From Amnibacterium flavum (GTDB taxonomy: Bacteria; Actinomycetota; Actinomycetes; Actinomycetales; Microbacteriaceae): 64,000 bases of DNA. This document shows, in pieces, positions 7,850-15,478 of this stretch. How positions within the stretch are numbered: the first letter of the stretch is position 1; each line of letters opens with the position of its first letter. A model generated the notes under the pieces. It did not search any database, was not told the DNA's origin, and saw only the letters and a list, made by a program, of their open reading frames with translations. The position numbers and the translations under genes were made by a program. The stretch covers positions 620,001-684,000 of the forward strand of contig NZ_QEOP01000002.1 in the NCBI RefSeq assembly GCF_003097495.1, read 5' to 3'.

Positions 7850-9058
7850 GTGACGCAGGTGGATGAAACCCGAGACGGCGAGCGCCCGTGGTTCGTTGAG
7901 GTGGCGGACCTGCTGCCGGCCGACGGATACGCGGGTGCCCTCGCGGGCCGCGTCTGGCTGCCGAGCGTGGAGGGACCCGCTGTCGTCGCCGTTCGAGAAG
8001 ACGGCCTCTACGACCTGTCGGCCTCCGCCGCGACGATGCGCGTCCTGTTCGAGGCCGACGATCCCGCGGCGCTCCTCGCCTCGATCGAGGGCGTCCGCAT
8101 CGGGGCGCTTGCCGACGTGCTCGCCAACACCCCGCCCGAGTCGCGCGACACGACGAAGCCGTGGCTGCTGTCGCCCATCGACCTGCAGGTCGTCAAGGCA
8201 GCCGGGGTGACCTTCGCGGTCTCGATGGTCGAACGCGTCATCGAGGAGAAGGCCCGCGGCGACGCCGAGCTCGCCGAGCAGATCCGCGGTGCCATCGCGG
8301 AGCGCATCGGGTCCGAGCTGCGCAGCCTCATCCCCGGCTCCGAGCAGGCGGCGAAGGTCAAGGAGTACCTGATCGAGCAGGACCTGTGGAGCCAGTATCT
8401 CGAGGTCGGCATCGGTCCCGACGCCGAGATCTTCACCAAGGCGCCGGTGCTCGGCAGCGTGGGAACCGCGGTCGAGGTGGGCATCCATTCGTCCTCGACC
8501 TGGAACAACCCCGAGCCCGAGGTGGTGCTCGCCATCTCGTCGTCGGGTCGGATCGTGGGTGCGACGCTCGGCAACGACGTCAATCTCCGCGACGTCGAGG
8601 GACGGTCGGCTCTCCTCCTGCCGAAGGCGAAGGACAACAACGCCTCCGCTGCCCTCGGACCGTTCATCCGCTTCTTCGACGACGGATTCGGCCAGGACGA
8701 TCTCCGCCAGATCTCCGTCGACCTCCTCATCACCGGCAAGGACGGATTCCGCCTGGAGGCGACCTCGCCGCTCTCCGAGATCAGCCGCGACCCCGCAGAC
8801 CTCGCGGCGCAACTGGTGGGGCCCCATCACCAGTACCCCGACGGAGCGGTGCTCTACCTCGGCACGCTGTTCGCCCCCATCGTCGACCGCGGCGAGGCGG
8901 GCCGCGGCTTCACCCACAAGCGCGGCGACATCGTGCGCATCAGTGCACCCCAACTGGGCGGACTGGTGAACAGGGTCGCGACGAGCGAGTCCGCCGAACC
9001 CTGGACCTTCGGCATCGCGGCGCTCATGACCAACCTGGCGGGTCGCGGACTGCTCTGA
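7850..9058 (+). CDS. 2-keto-3-deoxy-pentonate dehydratase, FAH superfamily (XylX-like)
   Basis: 402 residues. Strong resemblance over the whole length to the XylX branch of the fumarylacetoacetate hydrolase superfamily: KAAGVTFAVSMVERVIEE, WSQYLEVGIGPDAEIFTK, WNNPEPEVVLAI, GNDVNLRDVEGRSALLL, KAKDNNASAALGPFIRFF and the ending WTFGIAALMTNLAGRGLL. XylX dehydrates 2-keto-3-deoxy-D-xylonate to alpha-ketoglutarate semialdehyde (Weimberg pathway). The metal-binding glutamates are in NPEPE. GTG start with GGAGG 8 nt upstream. The next gene encodes the dehydrogenase that uses its product. Sugar-acid stereochemistry (xylonate or arabinonate) cannot be told. Confidence 0.88.
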   Translation: MTQVDETRDGERPWFVEVADLLPADGYAGALAGRVWLPSVEGPAVVAVREDGLYDLSASAATMRVLFEADDPAALLASIEGVRIGALADVLANTPPESRDTTKPWLLSPIDLQVVKAAGVTFAVSMVERVIEEKARGDAELAEQIRGAIAERIGSELRSLIPGSEQAAKVKEYLIEQDLWSQYLEVGIGPDAEIFTKAPVLGSVGTAVEVGIHSSSTWNNPEPEVVLAISSSGRIVGATLGNDVNLRDVEGRSALLLPKAKDNNASAALGPFIRFFDDGFGQDDLRQISVDLLITGKDGFRLEATSPLSEISRDPADLAAQLVGPHHQYPDGAVLYLGTLFAPIVDRGEAGRGFTHKRGDIVRISAPQLGGLVNRVATSESAEPWTFGIAALMTNLAGRGLL

Positions 9059-9124
9059 CCGTCCGCAGCCCGATCGAATCCAGAACATCGACCGTTTCAT
9101 CCCGAGACAGTGAAGAGAGAAACC

Positions 9125-10630
9125 GTGCTCACAACGACCGACCCCCGCACCGGCGAGCGCTCCGAGACCACCATCGAGCCGACGACGACCGAGGAGGTGC
9201 ACGAGGTCGCCGCACGGGCCGCTGCCGCCTTCACCGAGCTCGCCGGTCACGGCCGCATCTGGCGTGCCGCCCTGCTCGACGCCCTCGCCGACGGGCTCGA
9301 GGCCCGACGCGACGAACTCGTGGCGACCGCCGACAGCGAGACCGGTCTCGGCGCCGCGCGCCTGGGCGGCGAGCTGACCCGCTCCGCCTTCCAGCTGCGC
9401 CTGTTCGGCGAGGCGCTCCGTGACGGCGGTTACCTCGAGGCCACCATCGACCACGCGGGCGACACCCCGATGGGACCGGGCCCCGACCTGCGCCGCATGC
9501 TCGTCCCGATCGGACCCATCGCGGTGTTCGGCTCGAGCAACTTCCCGTTCGCCTTCTCGGTACCGGGCGGCGACACCGCCTCGGGCCTCGCGGCGGGCTG
9601 CCCCGTCGTGCTCAAGGCGCACAGCTCGCACCTGCTCACCTCCGCGCTCGCCTACGAGGCGCTCTCCGACGCGGCGACCGCGTACGGCGCTCCCGAGGGC
9701 ACGCTGGGCATCGTCTTCGGAACCCAGGCGGGAGCGGCCCTCGTCGCCGACCCGCGGATCAAGGCGGTCGGCTTCACCGGTTCGCTCGGCGGCGGTCAGG
9801 CGCTGCTCGACATCATCGAGAAGCGCGACGAGCCCATCCCGTTCTACGGCGAGCTCAGCAGCCTCAACCCGCTGATCATCACCGAGGGCGCCGCGACCGA
9901 GCGCGCCGCGGACATCGCGCAGGGCCTGTTCGGATCGTTCACGCTCGGTGCCGGCCAGTTCTGCACCAAGCCCGGTGTCGCCTTCGTGCCCCGCGGAGCG
10001 GCGGGGGAGTCGATCGTCGACGGCATGATCGAGAAGGTCACCGCCGCCGCGCCCGGAGTGCTGCTGAACTCGCGCATCAGCGAATCGTTCGGCGAGATCC
10101 GCGAACGTCTCATCGCCGACGGGCACGCCACCCTCGTCGCGACCGGCCAGTCGACGGGCGAAGGGTTCTCCGCGGCCCCGAGCCTCCTCACCATCGACGC
10201 GTCGGATGTGACGGCGGATGTCACGGAGGAGGCGTTCGGACCGCTCATCGTCGTCGCCTACTACGACGACATCAGCGACATCGAGAAGGCCCTGCGGCAC
10301 ATCCCCAAGTCGTTGACCGCCACCATCCACAATGCCTCCGACGAGACGGAGCTGACCGCGGATCTCGCCCGCCGGGTGAGCGACTACGCGGGCCGGCTCG
10401 TCTTCAACGGCTACCCGACCGGCGTGCGCGTCAGCTGGGGGCAGCACCACGGCGGACCATGGCCGGCGACGAACTCGCAGCACACCTCGGTGGGCGTGAC
10501 CGCGATCCGGCGGTTCCTGCGGCCGTTTGCATGGCAGGACGCTCCCGAGACGGTCCTCCCGGAGGAGCTGCGCGACGGCTACACCGGCGTTCCCCGCCGG
10601 GTCGACGGCGTGCTCTCGCTCGCCTCCTGA
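9125..10630 (+). CDS. Alpha-ketoglutarate semialdehyde (2,5-dioxovalerate) dehydrogenase
   Basis: 501 residues, aldehyde dehydrogenase fold. Catalytic Cys in GAGQFCTKPG, general base Glu in FYGELSSLNP, NADP-type region GSSNFPFAFS and PVVLKAHSSH. This pattern (FGSSNFPFAFS, GQFCTKPG, late NGYPTGV) is that of the KGSADH subgroup rather than betaine or acetaldehyde dehydrogenases. It oxidises alpha-ketoglutarate semialdehyde to alpha-ketoglutarate, which enters the TCA cycle. Start at the GTG after AGAGAG; an alternative GTG lies 15 nt upstream without a ribosome site. Coupled in pathway to the XylX-like gene 66 bp upstream. Confidence 0.88.
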   Translation: MLTTTDPRTGERSETTIEPTTTEEVHEVAARAAAAFTELAGHGRIWRAALLDALADGLEARRDELVATADSETGLGAARLGGELTRSAFQLRLFGEALRDGGYLEATIDHAGDTPMGPGPDLRRMLVPIGPIAVFGSSNFPFAFSVPGGDTASGLAAGCPVVLKAHSSHLLTSALAYEALSDAATAYGAPEGTLGIVFGTQAGAALVADPRIKAVGFTGSLGGGQALLDIIEKRDEPIPFYGELSSLNPLIITEGAATERAADIAQGLFGSFTLGAGQFCTKPGVAFVPRGAAGESIVDGMIEKVTAAAPGVLLNSRISESFGEIRERLIADGHATLVATGQSTGEGFSAAPSLLTIDASDVTADVTEEAFGPLIVVAYYDDISDIEKALRHIPKSLTATIHNASDETELTADLARRVSDYAGRLVFNGYPTGVRVSWGQHHGGPWPATNSQHTSVGVTAIRRFLRPFAWQDAPETVLPEELRDGYTGVPRRVDGVLSLAS

Positions 10631-10642
10631 CGCACGATGCTC

Positions 10643-10668
10643 AGCCCCGGGATCCTTCTCCCGGGGCT
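10643..10668 (+). terminator. Hairpin after KGSADH gene
   Basis: AGCCCCGGGA-TCCTTC-TCCCGGGGCT: perfect 10-bp stem, 6-nt loop, 12 nt after the stop codon and just before the promoter of the next gene. No U-tract. It separates the xylX/KGSADH unit from the operator-controlled oxidoreductase unit. Confidence 0.8.
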
Positions 10669-10675
10669 GGCGCTC

Positions 10676-10701
10676 GAAAAGTGCACAGCTATATACTTTT
10701 G
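10676..10701. promoter_or_regulatory. 26-bp operator A overlapping promoter of Gfo/Idh operon
   Basis: Half-sites GAAAAGTGC and ATACTTTTG (reverse complement CAAAAGTAT) separated by 8 bp. TATACT inside the right half is a near-ideal -10 hexamer (10692-10697), 52 bp before the gene start. Same 26-bp length and AAAAGT/ACTTTT core as the sites at 13321 and 38824. The TetR regulator encoded 2 kb downstream is the obvious candidate ligand-responsive repressor. Confidence 0.8.
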
Positions 10702-10748
10702 CTCTCAGTGCTGAGCGCTCGGCTCCGCTTTCGAGATCAGGAGGAGCC

Positions 10749-11807
10749 ATGGCTGATTCGACGATCGGTGTCGGAATTCTCGGCTGCGGACCGGTGACGC
10801 AGGCGATCCACATCCCCACGATCGACCGGATCCGCGACTCGGTGCAGGTCGTGAACGTCATGGATGTGAATGCGCAGGTCGCGGAGGCGATCGCTTCCCG
10901 GGTCGAGTCCCGGTGGACCACGAGCGCCGACGAGCTGATCGCCGACCCGGCGGTCGAGATCGTCGTCGTCTGCAGCCCGAACAAGTTCCACGCCGCCCAG
11001 GTGATCGCCGCCTGTCGCGCCGGGAAGAAGGCCGTGCTCTGCGAGAAGCCGCTTGCGCTGACCGAGGCGGAGGCACGGGAGATCGCGCAGGTCTCCGCCG
11101 AGACCGGGGTGCCGGTCGTGGTCGGTGCGATGCACACCTTCGATCCCGCGTGGCTCTCCGCGAGGGCCGAATGGGGTGATCTGGTCGAGACCGCTCACAC
11201 CATCCGGTACTCCATCGTGCTCACCCCGAACACCCGCTCCGAGGACTTCGCCTCCGAGATCTTCGGACGCCCGGGGGCGCGCATCGACGCCCGCTCCGCG
11301 GTCGACATCGCCGCCGACGTCATGCACGGCAGCATCATGGGGCTGGCCATCCACGACCTGCCGCTCGTCCGGGTGTTCTGCCCCGACTTCACCGACGTCG
11401 AGCTCCTGTCCTCCCAAGTGCTCGACCCCGGTGGATACCTCGTCAATCTGCGCGTCGGCGCCAAGAACGTTCAGCTCTACGGCCTCAACAACGAATCGTG
11501 GAGGCCCGAGTGGCGGTTCGAGGCGGTATCGGACGACACGGTTATGCGGATCGACTTCCCACCGCCCTACGTCCACGCCGGTTCCGGCGTCACCACGTTC
11601 TTCGACGGCGAGTCCACGCGCAGCTTCGGGCCCACGGGAGTGAACGGCTACGAGCGCGAATGGCGCTACGTCGCCGACCTCGCCAGAGGTGAGGCGGAAC
11701 CGCTCGATGTCTCCTACCTCGCCGACGATCTGGCCTTCGCCGTGGGCATCGCCGACGCGGCGACTGCCAACGTCCGCGCAAGGTTCGGATCCGAGGTGAC
11801 CGCATGA
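10749..11807 (+). CDS. Gfo/Idh/MocA-family NAD(P)-dependent oxidoreductase
   Basis: 352 residues. N-terminal Rossmann motif GVGILGCGPVTQAIH, then VVVCSPNKFHAAQVI and the family hallmark CEKPLALTEAEAREI containing the conserved Lys. The C-terminal domain contains the His-bearing segment IHDLPLVRVF. Enzymes of this family oxidise sugars or cyclitols at C1, C3 or other hydroxyls. Substrate unknown. AGGAGGAG precedes the ATG. The stop overlaps the start of the next ORF (ATGA), so the two products are probably made together. Transcribed from the promoter covered by operator A. Confidence 0.88.
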   Translation: MADSTIGVGILGCGPVTQAIHIPTIDRIRDSVQVVNVMDVNAQVAEAIASRVESRWTTSADELIADPAVEIVVVCSPNKFHAAQVIAACRAGKKAVLCEKPLALTEAEAREIAQVSAETGVPVVVGAMHTFDPAWLSARAEWGDLVETAHTIRYSIVLTPNTRSEDFASEIFGRPGARIDARSAVDIAADVMHGSIMGLAIHDLPLVRVFCPDFTDVELLSSQVLDPGGYLVNLRVGAKNVQLYGLNNESWRPEWRFEAVSDDTVMRIDFPPPYVHAGSGVTTFFDGESTRSFGPTGVNGYEREWRYVADLARGEAEPLDVSYLADDLAFAVGIADAATANVRARFGSEVTA

Positions 11808-12652
11808 CCGACAGCAGCACGACGACGGACGCACCAATCGCGTTCGGCGTCGACCGCCTCACGGTCACGTCGCCCGGTTCGGGCCCCTACGGAGACCCGC
11901 TTCTCGTCCTCGCGTCGCTTCCGGAGTCGCTGCATCCGGTCTCCTCGGATGCCGACCTGGTCGGTCTCCGCGGAACCGTCGGCTGGACTCGGGTCGCGCA
12001 GGGGGCCCTCGATTCCGGCGCCCGAGGCGTCGTCGTCGTCGCACCGGAACCGGTCGACCGTGATGCTCTCGTCGCGCTTGCCGACCGGAGCTCCGCGCCC
12101 GTCGTGCTCGACTCGCCGTGGGTTCACAATCCAGCGGTCTCCGCAGCTGCAGAGCACTTCCGCCGCCTGACCGGACCGAGCGCGCTGGTCGAGGCACGCG
12201 TCGAGCTGCCCCTGGCGAGCGACCTCTTCCAGGCCGCCCTCGACCAGCTGTCGCTCCTCCGCGCCGCGATCGGTCCCGTCGTCGCTCTTCGCTATCTGCG
12301 CCTCGACGGACGCGGCTACGACGCGCTCGGCACTCTGGCGGACGGCACGACCGTTAGCCTCGCGGCGATCCTCACCGGTGGCCTGCCCGCGGCGGCCACG
12401 GTGCGTCTCGTGCGCCCGACCGAGGCGGTCGAGGTTCATCTGCCCGCCCCCGACACGGCGACTCCCGGCCAGGCGATCGTGAGCGGTCCCGACGGTGCCG
12501 TCCTCCAGGTGACGAAGTACGAGTCGGCGCATCGCGCCGCGTGGCGGCGTGTCCGAGAACTCGTGCTGACCGGTGGTCGGTCGGACGACGCGCGCGGGTT
12601 CGCCGACGACCTCGACCTGCTGTCCGCGGCGGTCAGGACCGCGACCCCCTGA
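11804..12652 (+). CDS. Small partner of Gfo/Idh/MocA oxidoreductase, degenerate family member (inferred)
   Basis: 282 residues, not directly recognised. Parts align by eye with Gfo/Idh/MocA proteins: GARGVVVVAPEPVDRDAL corresponds to the VVVCSPN strand, and SAPVVLDSPWVHNPAVSAA to the CEKPLALTEAEA region. The N-terminal GxGxxG nucleotide loop and the EKP Lys are absent. It could therefore be a non-catalytic subunit or substrate-binding partner of the preceding oxidoreductase, with which it is translationally coupled by ATGA overlap. Alternatively it is an unrelated sugar-binding protein. No signal peptide. Confidence 0.55.
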   Translation: MTDSSTTTDAPIAFGVDRLTVTSPGSGPYGDPLLVLASLPESLHPVSSDADLVGLRGTVGWTRVAQGALDSGARGVVVVAPEPVDRDALVALADRSSAPVVLDSPWVHNPAVSAAAEHFRRLTGPSALVEARVELPLASDLFQAALDQLSLLRAAIGPVVALRYLRLDGRGYDALGTLADGTTVSLAAILTGGLPAAATVRLVRPTEAVEVHLPAPDTATPGQAIVSGPDGAVLQVTKYESAHRAAWRRVRELVLTGGRSDDARGFADDLDLLSAAVRTATP

Positions 12653-12686
12653 TGCCCGCCCACCACGGAGTCCCTAAACTTCTGGC

Positions 12687-13313
12687 GTGACCATCGCGAA
12701 CCCCGCCTCGAGAGACGGCCAGCCGCGCGGTCCCTACAAGCGCGGCATCGAGCGCCGGCGCCAGGTCGTCGTCACGGCGACCGACGTGTTCGGGGAGTTC
12801 GGCTTCCGCGGTGGCACGCTCCAGCAGGTCGCGGATCGCGTGGGGGGAACGCCCGCCGCGATCCTCAAACTGTTCGGCAGCAAGGAGAGGCTTCTCATCG
12901 CCGTGCTCGACCACTGGGGTTCCGTGACGGGGGAGATCGTCGCCCGGGGGACCGAGGAGCGCGCGTTCCTCGACGGCTTCGTCGAGTTGATGAACTACCA
13001 CGTGAACCACAAGGGTCTTCTCCAGCTCTACACGACGATGGCCGCGGAGGCTTCGACCCCGCAGCACCCGGCGCACGAGTTCATGACGAACCGGTACCGA
13101 CGCACCCTCGAGAGCATGCGCAACGGATTCCGTGCGGCGAGTGAGGGCGGCCACTTCCGGCGTCTCTCCGAGAAGCAGATCGCGCACGAGGCCGAATACC
13201 TGCTGGCGATCCTCGACGGTCTCGAGATCCAGTTCATTCTCAACCCGGCGTTCGACCTCGAGACGTCGTTCGCCGCCTACGTCGACACCGTCTACGAGCG
13301 ACTCGCGGTGTGA
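12687..13313 (+). CDS. TetR-family transcriptional regulator
   Basis: 208 residues. N-terminal HTH of TetR type: RRQVVVTATDVFGEFGFRGG, LQQVADRVGGTPAAILKLF and GSKERLLIAVLDHW. The ligand domain is divergent. The GTG start comes 7 nt after TAAACT (12675-12680), so the message may be leaderless and the gene could have its own promoter at the end of the operon above it. Lies between two copies of a 26-bp inverted repeat (10676 and 13321), which makes it the likely regulator of those sites. Ligand probably a sugar derivative handled by the neighbouring enzymes. Confidence 0.85.
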   Translation: MTIANPASRDGQPRGPYKRGIERRRQVVVTATDVFGEFGFRGGTLQQVADRVGGTPAAILKLFGSKERLLIAVLDHWGSVTGEIVARGTEERAFLDGFVELMNYHVNHKGLLQLYTTMAAEASTPQHPAHEFMTNRYRRTLESMRNGFRAASEGGHFRRLSEKQIAHEAEYLLAILDGLEIQFILNPAFDLETSFAAYVDTVYERLAV

Positions 13314-13320
13314 GGCTCGC

Positions 13321-13346
13321 CAAAGGTATCCGGTGAGATACTTTTG
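13321..13346. promoter_or_regulatory. 26-bp operator B overlapping thuA promoter
   Basis: Half-sites CAAAGGTATC and GATACTTTTG match as inverted repeats in 9 of 10 positions with a 6-bp centre. GATACT (13337-13342) serves as a -10 hexamer. It lies 33-58 bp before the thuA start, in the 65-bp gap after the TetR gene, and shares length and core with operators A and C. Confidence 0.8.
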
Positions 13347-13378
13347 AGAGCCTGCCCCACGATGAAGCGAGGAAGTAC

Positions 13379-14086
13379 ATGACCGACGAGAGTTCCCCGA
13401 AGCACGCCATCGTCGTCCGAGGTGGATGGGACGGCCACATGCCCGTCGAGTCGACGGAGATGTTCATCCCCTTCCTCGAGGAGAACGGCTACACGGTCGA
13501 TGTCTACGAGGACCCCGCCGTCTACGCCGACGCCGACGTCATGTCGGGTGTCGATCTCATCGTCCAGTGCAACACGATGAATGTGATACAGAAGCCCGAG
13601 ATCGCCGGCCTGCGCGCCGCCATCGAGGCGGGCACCGGCATCGCGGGCTGGCACGGCGGCATCGCCGACTCCTATCGCAACGAGGCCGACTACCTCCAGC
13701 TCATCGGCGGCCAGTTCGCGCACCACCCCGGCAAGCACCCGTCGGAGCTGATCGGCGAGCAGGTCGACAACTACATCCCCTACCGCATCGACATCACACC
13801 CCTCGGCCGCGAGCACGAGATCACGCAGGGCATCGAGGACTTCGAGCTCACGACCGAGCAGTACTGGGTTCTGAGCGACGACCTGAACGACGTCCTCGCC
13901 ACGACGACCCTCGACGCCCGCCCCTGGGACCAGTGGCAGCGCCCCGTCACGTCGCCCGCGATCTGGACGCGTCAGTGGGGCAAGGGGCGCGTCTTCGTGA
14001 GCACCGCCGGCCACCGGGTCGAGGTGCTCGAGGACCCCAACGTGCGCACGATCATCGAGCGCGGACTGCTCTGGGCCTCGCGCTGA
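13379..14086 (+). CDS. ThuA-family protein (trehalose utilisation-like)
   Basis: 235 residues with a class I glutamine amidotransferase-like (flavodoxin-like) fold. Typical ThuA segments are IVVRGGWDGHMPVEST, AGTGIAGWHGGIADSYR, FAHHPGKHP and KGRVFVSTAGHRVEV. ThuA proteins occur with ThuB-type Gfo/Idh/MocA dehydrogenases in catabolism of trehalose and other glycosides through 3-keto derivatives. The exact reaction is still debated. The next gene is such an oxidoreductase. AGCGAGGAAG provides the ribosome site. Expression should follow operator B. Confidence 0.88.
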   Translation: MTDESSPKHAIVVRGGWDGHMPVESTEMFIPFLEENGYTVDVYEDPAVYADADVMSGVDLIVQCNTMNVIQKPEIAGLRAAIEAGTGIAGWHGGIADSYRNEADYLQLIGGQFAHHPGKHPSELIGEQVDNYIPYRIDITPLGREHEITQGIEDFELTTEQYWVLSDDLNDVLATTTLDARPWDQWQRPVTSPAIWTRQWGKGRVFVSTAGHRVEVLEDPNVRTIIERGLLWASR

Positions 14087-14211
14087 TCCTCTGTGCGCGC
14101 CCGATCGCCCGGCCGACGGGTCGCGGGCGGCAGCACGGGCACGCAAGAATGCTGTAGCGCGACGTCACAGATGACCCTGCGCGAGACCAACACGATCGAT
14201 GAGGAGAACTG

Positions 14212-15378
14212 ATGGCTGCACCACTGCGGGTGGCGATGATCGGGCAGGGATTCATGGGTGCCGCGCACTCACAGGGCTGGCGGGTCGCACCGCGGTTCTT
14301 CGACCTTCCCGCCCCGGTCGAGATGGCGGTTCTCGTCGGCCGCGACGCCGGTCGAGCCGCCGATGCCGCGGCCAAGTGGGGCTGGACCGAGTCGAGCGCC
14401 GATTGGCGTGAGGTGATCGCCCGCGACGACATCGACATCGTCGACATCGTCACGCCCGGCGACACCCACGCCGAGATCGCGATCGCCGCCCTCGAGGCGG
14501 GCAAGCACGTCATGTGCGAGAAGCCGCTCGCGAACACGGTCGAGGAGGCCGAGCAGATGGCCGCGGCCGCGGAGCGCGCCGAGGCGAAGGGCATCCGGTC
14601 GATGGTGGGCTTCACCTACCGCCGGGTTCCCGCCGCGACGTTCGCTCGCGACCTCGTCGCCTCAGGTGCCGTCGGCGAGATCCGTCAGGTCCGTGCCAAC
14701 TACCTCCAGGACTGGCTGGTCGACCCCGAGGCGCCCCTCACCTGGCGTATGAAGAAGGAGCTCGCGGGCTCCGGTTCGCTGGGCGACATCGGCGCGCACG
14801 CCATCGACCTCGCCCAGTTCATCACCGGTCAGCGCCTCACGACCGTGTCGGGCATGCTCGAGACCTTCGTCAAGGAGCGCCCGCTGCTCGCCGAGGGATC
14901 CGGCCTGAGCGGAACGGCGTCCGCTGAGCGCGGAGAGGTCACCGTCGACGACCTGGCGCTGTTCACCGGCCGGTTCGACGGGGGAGCGGTCGGCTCGTTC
15001 GAGGCCACCCGCTTCAGCACCGGACGCAAGAACGCGTTCCGGATCGAGATCGCCGGATCGAAGGGTGCCATCTCGTTCGACCTCGAGGACATGAACGTGC
15101 TGAGCGTGTACGACGGGACGGCCCCAGGCGACCGGCTCGGCTTCACTCGGGTGCTCGTGACGGAGGAGGTGCACCCGTACATGGCCAACTGGTGGCCGAC
15201 GGGCCACATCATCGGTTACGAGCACGGCTTCTCGCACCAGGCGAAGGACTTCGTCGAAGCCGTTGCGAACGGCACGAACCCGTCGCCGTCGTTCGCCGAC
15301 GGACTTCAGGTGCAGCGCGTCCTCGACGCGGTCGAGCGCAGCGCCGAGTCGGGCAGCGCCTGGACTCCCACGGCGTAG
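14212..15378 (+). CDS. ThuB-like Gfo/Idh/MocA oxidoreductase
   Basis: 388 residues. Rossmann loop MIGQGFMGAAHSQGW, nucleotide-end motif TPGDTHAEIAI and CEKPLANTVEEAEQM with the conserved Lys. The catalytic-region signature GDIGAHAIDLAQFITG contains the His characteristic of the family. The length and MGAAHSQGWR start are those of the ThuB/levoglucosan-dehydrogenase-like branch, which oxidises C3 hydroxyls of sugars in intact glycosides. Follows thuA on the same strand after 125 bp and has AGGAGA before the start. Substrate remains unknown. Confidence 0.88.
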   Translation: MAAPLRVAMIGQGFMGAAHSQGWRVAPRFFDLPAPVEMAVLVGRDAGRAADAAAKWGWTESSADWREVIARDDIDIVDIVTPGDTHAEIAIAALEAGKHVMCEKPLANTVEEAEQMAAAAERAEAKGIRSMVGFTYRRVPAATFARDLVASGAVGEIRQVRANYLQDWLVDPEAPLTWRMKKELAGSGSLGDIGAHAIDLAQFITGQRLTTVSGMLETFVKERPLLAEGSGLSGTASAERGEVTVDDLALFTGRFDGGAVGSFEATRFSTGRKNAFRIEIAGSKGAISFDLEDMNVLSVYDGTAPGDRLGFTRVLVTEEVHPYMANWWPTGHIIGYEHGFSHQAKDFVEAVANGTNPSPSFADGLQVQRVLDAVERSAESGSAWTPTA

Positions 15379-15405
15379 AGCCGGGGACGCCGCTGGTTCG
15401 GAGAG

Positions 15406-15444
15406 GCGGAATGCAGGCTCCTGATGAGGAAGCCTGCGTTCCGC
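15406..15444. terminator. Strong hairpin between convergent genes
   Basis: 14-bp arms GCGGAATGCAGGCT and AGCCTGCGTTCCGC (one T/G wobble) around an 11-nt loop, followed by TTCGTT. It ends the thuA/thuB-like unit and lies 35 bp from the stop of the opposing secreted protein, so it may act in both directions. Confidence 0.82.
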
Positions 15445-15478
15445 TTCGTTCGGCATGCGTCCGAGCGGTGAGGGCCGG

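Noticed and set aside
6689-11137. 1482-codon open frame on the minus strand
   Set aside because: Antisense to DUF1206, XylX-like and KGSADH genes, all with clear family motifs. No domain or ribosome site on this strand.
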